A stretch of 64,000 nt of DNA from Streptomyces abyssalis (lineage in GTDB: Bacteria > Actinomycetota > Actinomycetes > Streptomycetales > Streptomycetaceae), in assembly GCF_001751365.1 (NCBI RefSeq), contig NZ_LJGT01000038.1:907540-971539 (forward strand), given 5' to 3'. Below the pieces are notes generated by a model. It saw nothing but the letters and a program-made list of their open reading frames with translations. It searched no databases and was not told where the DNA came from. The number at the start of each line of letters is the position of its first letter. The stretch's first letter is position 1. The position numbers and the translations under genes are program-made. This document shows positions 58,358 to 64,000 of this stretch, piece after piece.

Positions 58358-59741
58358 TCACGGCCCCTGCCCGGTCGCCGGGCAGATATCCCGACACCTC
58401 GAAGCCGCCGTCGTCCCTGCGGCCGGCGGTCAGCCGCCCGCCCAGCATCGCGGCACGCTCGCGCATGCCCGTCAGGCCGTGTCCCGCGCCCGGCGACGGC
58501 GGTGCGGGCACGGAGGGCGGGTCGTTGACGACCCGGAGCCCCAACCCGTCCGTGCTGTAGGCCATTTCGACACGGACGGCGGTCCCGGGAGCGTGCCGCA
58601 GCGCGTTGCTCAGGGCTTCCTGGACGATGCGGTACGCCGACAGTTCCACGCCGCGCGGCAGCGGGCGCACCGCACCCGTCACCGTCTTCACCGGCCGCGG
58701 CCCGGCGGCCTCCGCACCCGCCAGCAGCGCGTCGAGGTCACGGAGAGCGGGCTGCGGGACCTCCGCACCACCACCGCCTGACGGCATCCCCCCGTGCGCG
58801 AACGGCGACGGGTACGAGGGCCGTACGTCCCGTACGACGCCCAGCACCCGGCGCAGTTCGGCGAGCGCGGCGACCGCGTTCTCCCGTACGTTCCCGAACG
58901 CCTTCTCCAGTTCGGGCGGTGGATTCGCGACCCGGTACGGCGCGGCCTCCGCCTGGATGGCGACGACCGACATGTGGTGGGCGACCACGTCGTGCAACTC
59001 CCTTGCGATCGCGGCCCGTTCCTCCAGCAGCATGCGCCGCGAGCGTTCCCCGTCCGCGGCGACGGCCTGTGCGGCCGCCTCCTCGCGGGCCTCCCGCCAG
59101 CCCGTGGAGACGACCGCGACGAGCGGCATCAGCCCCGAGAGGAGGGCGGTCACCGACGTACCGACGATGAACGGCCCGTTGCCCACCGCCGCGAGCGCGA
59201 CCACGAGCACCCAGAGCCAGGCCACGGCCCGTACGCGCAACCGCAGACCGAGGACCACCAGCAGGGCGGCGAAGGCGAAGAGTCCCGCCCACGCCCACGG
59301 CCGCTCCTGGGAGCCGTACTGCAGGACGTTCGAATGCGACAGGTCGGCGAACGGGAACGGAGCCGCCACCGCGCCGGGACGGAACAGACTGACGGCCGTC
59401 GCCACCAGCAGCAGCCAGGCCGACACCACCGGCCAGAACGCCGCCGTCAGCAGCGCTGCCGCGAGAAGCGCCATGCCGGGAAGCTTCTCGCTCAGGCCGA
59501 TCTCGGCACGGGCCTGCAGCGTCACGAGCAGCAGGACGGCCATCAGCAGGCCGCCGTGCGGCGCGAAGCGCAGCGCATTCCGTGCGGCCGCCGGTACGGA
59601 CCGCCCGGCACCGCCCGGCAGGGAGATCCCGCCGGCCGGAGGCAGCGGACGGAAGACGAACGCGTCCCGCACGAGGTCACGGAACAACCCCGGGAACAAC
59701 CTCCGGAACAAGCCCTGGCCGTGCGGCCCCTCGATGTCCAT
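58350..59741 (-). CDS. histidine kinase, HisKA_3 type (NarL partner)
   Basis: 463 residues from ATG 59741; an upstream ATG (59777) adds 12 residues and neither has a clean ribosome-binding site. Five to six helices (about 60-200) form a membrane sensor without a large loop. The phospho-acceptor His lies in the block ARELHDVVAHHMSVVAIQAE near residue 248, followed by the HATPase module (QEALSNALRHAPG near 390 and GAGHGLTGMRERA near 428). It would sense an envelope signal and phosphorylate the response regulator, with which it overlaps. Confidence 0.92.
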   Translation of the reverse strand: MDIEGPHGQGLFRRLFPGLFRDLVRDAFVFRPLPPAGGISLPGGAGRSVPAAARNALRFAPHGGLLMAVLLLVTLQARAEIGLSEKLPGMALLAAALLTAAFWPVVSAWLLLVATAVSLFRPGAVAAPFPFADLSHSNVLQYGSQERPWAWAGLFAFAALLVVLGLRLRVRAVAWLWVLVVALAAVGNGPFIVGTSVTALLSGLMPLVAVVSTGWREAREEAAAQAVAADGERSRRMLLEERAAIARELHDVVAHHMSVVAIQAEAAPYRVANPPPELEKAFGNVRENAVAALAELRRVLGVVRDVRPSYPSPFAHGGMPSGGGGAEVPQPALRDLDALLAGAEAAGPRPVKTVTGAVRPLPRGVELSAYRIVQEALSNALRHAPGTAVRVEMAYSTDGLGLRVVNDPPSVPAPPSPGAGHGLTGMRERAAMLGGRLTAGRRDDGGFEVSGYLPGDRAGAVNG

Positions 59742-59900
59742 GGGGACGAACGTACGAGGGCGGCCGCACGGTGACATCCGCCTGCGGTCCCGTCACCGCA
59801 TCTCCGCCTCAGGTACGACAAGGGGACAGTTCCGCCGTGTGGGGTTAAGGTCCAGGTCAGCGGATGAACGTCAGTACGAACCCGGCAGGAAGGAGCGACT

Positions 59901-60845
59901 GTGCGCGTCGCCGTCCTCGACGACTACCAGCAGGCCGCCCACCACTTCGCCGACTGGCAGAGCCTGGACGCCGAAGTCACCTTCCTCCACGAGCACTTCG
60001 GCGACACCGACGCCCTCGTCGCCGCGCTGCGCGGCTACGACGTCGTCGTCGCCATGCGCGAGCGGACCCCCTTCACCGCCGAGCGGTTCGAGCGTCTGCC
60101 GGACCTGCGTCTGCTGGTGACCACCGGCATGGCCAACGCCGCGATCGACGTGGCGGCCGCCGAACGGCACGGCGTGACCGTCTGCGGCACACACAGCCCG
60201 GCCACCGCGACGCCCGAACTCACCTGGGGCCTCATCCTGTCGCTGATCCGCCACATCCCGGCCGAGTCCACCGGCGTGCGCGAGGGCCAGTGGCAGCACT
60301 CCATCGGAGGCGACCTCTACGGGCGCACCCTCGGCATCGTCGGCCTCGGACGGCTCGGTTCGCGGGTGGCCGCCGTCGGCAGGGCCTTCGGCATGCGCGT
60401 ACTGGCCTGGAGCAGCAACCTCGAACCCGCGACGGCCCGCGAGCGCGGGGCGGAGCCGGTCAGCAAGCAGACCCTCTTCGCCGAGGCCGACATCGTGACC
60501 GTCCACTACAAGCTCAGCGAACGCAGCACGGGCCTGATCGGCCCGGAGGAGCTGTCGTGGATGAAGCCCACGGCGTACCTCGTCAACACCTCGCGCGGGC
60601 CGCTGGTCGACACCGACGCGCTCGTCGACGCCCTGATAGAGGGACGTATCGCGGGCGCGGGCCTGGACGTCTACGACGTGGAACCGCTGCCGGCGGACGA
60701 CCCGCTGCGCACCGCGCCCCGCACCGTGCTGACGCCGCACATCGGATACGTCACCGAGGGGACCTACCGGACCTTCTACGGGGAGGCGGTCGAGGACATC
60801 ACCGCCTGGGCGGACGGGAAGCCGGTGCGCACGCTCACCCCGTGA
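59901..60845 (+). CDS. D-2-hydroxyacid dehydrogenase family
   Basis: 314 residues from GTG 59901 (AAGGAG upstream). NAD-binding motif LGIVGLGRLGSRVA near 147-160; catalytic Arg near 228 in LVNTSRGPLVDTDAL, Glu near 257 (YDVEPLP), and His near 275 in LTPHIGYVTEGTY. LVTTGMANAAIDVAAAE is the signature around the first domain. It catalyses NAD(H)-dependent interconversion of a 2-hydroxy and a 2-keto acid; phosphoglycerate or lactate type cannot be chosen. It is followed by the quinone oxidoreductase gene after 110 bases. Confidence 0.92.
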   Translation: MRVAVLDDYQQAAHHFADWQSLDAEVTFLHEHFGDTDALVAALRGYDVVVAMRERTPFTAERFERLPDLRLLVTTGMANAAIDVAAAERHGVTVCGTHSPATATPELTWGLILSLIRHIPAESTGVREGQWQHSIGGDLYGRTLGIVGLGRLGSRVAAVGRAFGMRVLAWSSNLEPATARERGAEPVSKQTLFAEADIVTVHYKLSERSTGLIGPEELSWMKPTAYLVNTSRGPLVDTDALVDALIEGRIAGAGLDVYDVEPLPADDPLRTAPRTVLTPHIGYVTEGTYRTFYGEAVEDITAWADGKPVRTLTP

Positions 60846-60955
60846 GGTACGGCCCGCCCACCCCGTGAATCAGGGCCCGCCCCCGCCCGCCGCGCGTACG
60901 GCACCGCCCGGTGCGACCCTGGCGGTGACGGACACACGTGCGAAGGGACCGCGGC

Positions 60956-61900
60956 ATGGCGAAACGGGTGGTGGCGAACTCGTACGGCGGGCCGGAGGCG
61001 CTCGACCTCATCGAGTCGGAGGTGCCTGCGCCGGGGCCGGGCTCCGTGACGCTGCGGGCCATGGCCATCGGCACGAACCCGGTGGACTACAAGCTCTACA
61101 GCGGTGCCATGGGCGACGACCCGGCGGCCCTGCCGATGCCCGTGGGCCTGGAGCTCTCGGGCGTGGTGACCGCCGTCGGGCAGGGCGCGGAGGGCCCGGA
61201 CGGTCCGCTCTCCGCCGGGGACGAGGTCATCGCCCACCCCGCACCGGGCGCCTACGCGACCGAGCTCACGGTCCCCGCGGCCGGCGTCGTGCCGAAGCCG
61301 GCCGAGATGTCGTGGGAGGCGGCGTCCGGGCTGCTGCTCGCCGGGGGGACCGCGGTGCACGCCCTCACGGTCGTCGGTGTCACCGAGGGGGAGACACTGC
61401 TGATCCACGGGGCGTCGGGCGGCGTCGGCCTCCTCGCCGTGCAGATCGCGGCCGCGGCGGGCGCGAGGGTGATCGGCACGGCGGGCACGGGGCATCTGGA
61501 GGCGGTCGAGCGGTACGGAGCGACCGCGCTGCCCTACGGCGAGGGCCTCCTGGAGCGGGTGCGCGAGGCCGCACCCGGAGGCGTCGACGCGGTCGTCGAC
61601 ACCTCGGGCACCCGAGAGGCCATCGACGCCTCGCTCGAACTGGTCCCGGACCGCGGCAGGATCGTCTCCGTCCTCGCCTTCGACCGTGGCGACACCGGTA
61701 TCAAGCTGATCGGCGGTGCCCCGAACGCCGACCCGGGCACCCGGATCAGGGCGGATGCCTGGCGGCAGCTCGTAGCCCTCGCGCGCCGGGGCGAACTGGA
61801 GGTCCCCGTCGCGCGTACGTACTCCCTCGCGGAGGCGGCGGAGGCCCACCGCTTCCTCGCGGAGGGCCATTCCGGCGGCAAGGTCGTACTGCTGCCCTGA
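60956..61900 (+). CDS. NADP-dependent quinone oxidoreductase-type MDR protein
   Basis: 314 residues from ATG 60956 (AAGGGA upstream). Substrate domain (about 1-125) contains GTNPVDYKLYSGAMG and VGLELSGVVTAVG; the cofactor domain has LLIHGASGGVGLLAVQIA near 145-162, and IGTAGTGHLEAVERYGA. It has no Cys/His metal ligands, so it is a zinc-free QOR-type enzyme. GGKVVLL closes the fold. It probably reduces quinones or enals using NADPH. Independent gene. Confidence 0.9.
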   Translation: MAKRVVANSYGGPEALDLIESEVPAPGPGSVTLRAMAIGTNPVDYKLYSGAMGDDPAALPMPVGLELSGVVTAVGQGAEGPDGPLSAGDEVIAHPAPGAYATELTVPAAGVVPKPAEMSWEAASGLLLAGGTAVHALTVVGVTEGETLLIHGASGGVGLLAVQIAAAAGARVIGTAGTGHLEAVERYGATALPYGEGLLERVREAAPGGVDAVVDTSGTREAIDASLELVPDRGRIVSVLAFDRGDTGIKLIGGAPNADPGTRIRADAWRQLVALARRGELEVPVARTYSLAEAAEAHRFLAEGHSGGKVVLLP

Positions 61901-61997
61901 GGTCCTGCCACGGTCCAGACGTCGCAGCGCCGGCCCGACGTCGTACCGGCGGCCTGACCGCCCGGCGCGGCCCGGCGTCGCGCCGGTACCCGTGCCG

Positions 61998-62693
61998 TCA
62001 GAGGCGCTTCTCCAGGAAGGCGAGGGTGCGCTCCCAGGCGAGCCGGGTCGAGTCCGGGTCGTAAGTGCCCAGGTGGTTCTCCTCGTTCGCGAAGGCGTGG
62101 CCCGCCGGGTAGCGCTCGATGGTCACCTTCGCCCCGGACTCGGCGCGGATTCGTGCGGCGATCTCCTCGGCCCGGGCGGGTGTGGCGTTCTCGTCCAGCT
62201 CGCCGTAGTGACCGAGGACGTCGGCGCGGACGCCCGAGAAGTCCACCTCGTCGTCGCTCGTGACCCCGTAGTACGGGACCGCTGCCGCGATCTTCTCCCC
62301 CGCCGCGGCAGCCAGCGCGAGTACGAAGCCGCCGCCCATGCAGAAGCCGACGGCACCCACCGAGTCGCCGCGTACCGCGTCGTGTGCGAGCAAGTAGTCG
62401 ACGGCGCCGGTGAGTTCGCGCACCGCCTGGTTCATCGGCAGCTCCGTGGCCAGGCGTGCCGCGTCGTCGCTGTCGTGGGTGGTGCGGCCGCCGTAGAGGT
62501 CGGGGGCGAGCGCCACATAGCCGGCGGCGGCGAACTGGTCCGCCACGTCGGCGATCTGGTCCGTCAGCCCCCACCACTCCTGGATGACGATGACACCGGG
62601 ACCGGTGCCGCCCTCGGGAAGAGCGAGATAGCCGTAGATCTCCACGCCGTCGGCGTCGAAGCGAAGGTTCTGGCGCAGCGGTGGTGCGGACAC
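61998..62693 (-). CDS. dienelactone hydrolase family protein
   Basis: 231 residues from GTG 62693. The DLH triad Cys-Asp-His is visible: Cys near 118 in VGFCMGGGFVL, Asp near 165 in YGELDENATP and His near 199 in YPAGHAFANEE. The activating Glu of the family lies in VIQEWWGLTDQI near 38. The length matches typical carboxymethylenebutenolidases (about 230-240). It would open lactones made during aromatic-ring catabolism or act on an unrelated ester. Alone, no aromatic-catabolism genes adjacent. Confidence 0.9.
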   Translation of the reverse strand: MSAPPLRQNLRFDADGVEIYGYLALPEGGTGPGVIVIQEWWGLTDQIADVADQFAAAGYVALAPDLYGGRTTHDSDDAARLATELPMNQAVRELTGAVDYLLAHDAVRGDSVGAVGFCMGGGFVLALAAAAGEKIAAAVPYYGVTSDDEVDFSGVRADVLGHYGELDENATPARAEEIAARIRAESGAKVTIERYPAGHAFANEENHLGTYDPDSTRLAWERTLAFLEKRL

Positions 62694-63097
62694 GGGATGA
62701 CCCGCCTTTCTCCTCGGGGGTGCCGTCCGTACGGGACGGCACACGGTCGTGCAGCGACTGGCATGACGTACGGGGCGGACGTGCGGGTGGGCCGTGCGTG
62801 CGGCCCGTACACACGACCTCGTGCATACGGCCCGTCCGTCGGCCCTCCGCCTCCGGTGGTGCCCGTCCGCGAGCCTGGTAACCCGCCGAAGTGGAAGATC
62901 GCACACGGACGGCACGAACCCGCCAGCTCCCTGCCGCACAACGCTCACGCGGGAACTGGCAGACGGCCGATGGACCAAGCGGAAGCGACCGGGACGGAAG
63001 CGGGGCAGGGCGCGGGCAGGGCGGGAAGGGAAAGAGGGCAAGGCCGGAGGACGGCAAGGCCGGGGGCGCAGGCTGTGCGCAGGCTGATGAGCGGGCC
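62694..63097. other. 404-base gap with a hairpin
   Basis: Between the dienelactone hydrolase (minus) and the NADH dehydrogenase (minus). The stem GTGCCGTCC (62720-62728) and GGACGGCAC (62734-62742) has a 5-base loop and lies near the hydrolase start, where it would be part of the leader or a site for regulation. CGT/GCAC-rich runs at 62770-62840 form other partial inverted repeats. A basic open frame at 62794-63087 is probably noise. Confidence 0.6.
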
Positions 63098-64000
63098 TCA
63101 GCACTCCCCGGCCACGGAGGAGTCGTGCGCGAGTTCGCGGACGCGCTCCGGTGTCGGGTATTCGCCGGTGCCTTCGAACCCGGAGAGTGTGGCGGGCTGC
63201 CCGGCCAGGTAGCCGGTGCGGAAGAAGTCGTTGCCGGTGGTGGCGTCGAGCAGCCAGTTCGCGACGGTGCGGCAGCGGGCGTTGCTGGTCCGCAGCGCCG
63301 CGACGTGGTAGCCGCGGGTGACCAACCGGGCGGGCAGTCCGCTCAGTTCGACACCGAGGGGACGTGCCAGCGCGTCCCGCCCGCCGAGGTCGACGACGAG
63401 CCCGAGGTTCCTGTGCTCGTACGGTCTCGTGGGCCTGCCCCGCAGAACGGCGGCGACGTTGCGGGCTGCCCGCCGCCCCTGCCGCATGGCGTGCTGCGCG
63501 GTGGGCGGGCAGACGGGCGGCGGACCGTCACCGGCGCCACGGGCGGCGGCCAGGTCGGGCACGGCCGCGGCGTCCCCGAGCGCGAAGACTCCCTCCATGC
63601 CGGGCACCTGCAGATCGGCCCGTACCGCGAGCCGCCCGTGCACGGTCTCCGCGCCGAGCGTGTCGATCAGCGGGCTGGCGGTCACGCCCGTCGTCCAGAT
63701 GAGGGTGTGGCTGGCCAGAGTGCGGCCGTCGGTGAGCGTGACGGAGCCCTCCGAAACCGCCGACACGGAGACCCCGAGCGAGACCTGAGTACCCCGTGCG
63801 GTGATGATCTGCAGCGCCTTGTGTCCGAGCCGGTCGCCGAGCTCAGGCAGCAGCTTCGGTGCGTGGTCGATGAGATGCCACTTGATCCAGCGGGGGTCGA
63901 CGCGGCGGTAGCGGGACGCCGCCGCGGACGTCAGCCGCTGGAGGCAGGCGACCGTCTCCGTCCCCGAGTAGCCGCCGCCGGCCACGACGAACCGGAGCCG
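63098..64000 (-). CDS. type II NADH:quinone dehydrogenase-like FAD protein, 5' end outside the window
   Basis: 301 codons plus stop in frame to the window end, lacking the N-terminal FAD-binding region. What remains starts RLRFVVAGGGYSGTETVACL, the NADH-binding GxGxxGxE motif; then LLPELGDRLGHKALQIITAR, LIWTTGVTASPLI, and the FAD-ribityl contact FALGDAAAVPD near 130. The C-terminal blocks AQHAMRQGRRAARNVAAVLRG and LGLVVDLGGRDALARPLG are typical of NDH-2 proteins. It would pass electrons from NADH to menaquinone at the membrane face without pumping protons. Confidence 0.87.
   Translation of the reverse strand, partial: RLRFVVAGGGYSGTETVACLQRLTSAAASRYRRVDPRWIKWHLIDHAPKLLPELGDRLGHKALQIITARGTQVSLGVSVSAVSEGSVTLTDGRTLASHTLIWTTGVTASPLIDTLGAETVHGRLAVRADLQVPGMEGVFALGDAAAVPDLAAARGAGDGPPPVCPPTAQHAMRQGRRAARNVAAVLRGRPTRPYEHRNLGLVVDLGGRDALARPLGVELSGLPARLVTRGYHVAALRTSNARCRTVANWLLDATTGNDFFRTGYLAGQPATLSGFEGTGEYPTPERVRELAHDSSVAGEC

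Noticed and set aside
62794..63087. A 97-codon basic plus-strand open frame
   Set aside because: The sequence is Arg/Gly-rich with no start signal; it looks like GC-rich noise.

Overview
The window is a high-GC actinomycete chromosome segment, almost certainly Streptomyces. Codon third positions are overwhelmingly G or C and GTG/TTG starts are frequent. Lineage-typical families are present: a mycothiol-dependent maleylpyruvate isomerase-like protein, GPP34, DUF4232 and DUF3048 proteins, a SpoIIE-type phosphatase with an ATPase domain, and a large LAL-type LuxR regulator. Small metabolic and regulatory operons are mixed with many lone genes, as expected of a chromosome arm or arm/core border. 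I see no tRNA, rRNA, CRISPR array, prophage or recognisable antibiotic cluster.

1-15 kb: a truncated dapA-like 3' end; a translationally coupled cytochrome P450/hydrolase pair; a membrane protein carrying a PI-PLC-like domain; a VOC gene broken by a nested insertion (a MITE-like element with an IS481-family element beside it); a Tat-exported phospholipase C with a possible PHO box; a methyltransferase; a VOC protein; a ProP-like transporter; and a secreted FG-GAP beta-propeller protein.

14.3-30.6 kb: a PhnB-like protein, a GPP34 protein, a cluster of three poorly characterised genes (two of them overlapping), an MDMPI-family enzyme, an AraC regulator, a gene behind a MerR-type leaderless promoter, a DUF4232 lipoprotein and a Tat-exported metallophosphoesterase that share an upstream dyad, then a LAL regulator convergent with a SpoIIE-type sensor phosphatase.

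30.7-35.9 kb: a locus resembling sialic-acid (nan) catabolism. A GntR/FCD regulator diverges from an MFS transporter that closely resembles NanT, which is coupled to a DHDPS/N-acetylneuraminate-lyase-family aldolase. A second transporter lies downstream of the regulator, and the divergent region holds two related inverted operator-like sequences.

36-46 kb: a sulfatase/LTA-synthase-type membrane enzyme, an acyl-CoA synthetase, a hydrolase, a DUF3048 lipoprotein, an SDR, a PhnB-like protein, a flavodoxin-fold reductase and an NHL-repeat protein.

46.4-53.9 kb: a catabolic island with two GntR/FCD regulators, each with its own palindromic operator candidate. It carries a nitrilase-family hydrolase, two MFS carriers, a DUF2848 protein and a DUF1445 hydro-lyase. 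The first regulator and the divergent transporter/DUF2848 promoter share a GTATACAG...GTATGC site.

54-64 kb: a toxin-antitoxin pair (ribbon-helix-helix-like antitoxin plus PIN-domain toxin) with a perfect palindrome at its promoter, a DUF1348 protein, a second DUF3048 protein, a methyltransferase, a two-component system, a D-2-hydroxyacid dehydrogenase, a quinone oxidoreductase, a dienelactone hydrolase and the 3' part of a type-II NADH dehydrogenase running off the window.
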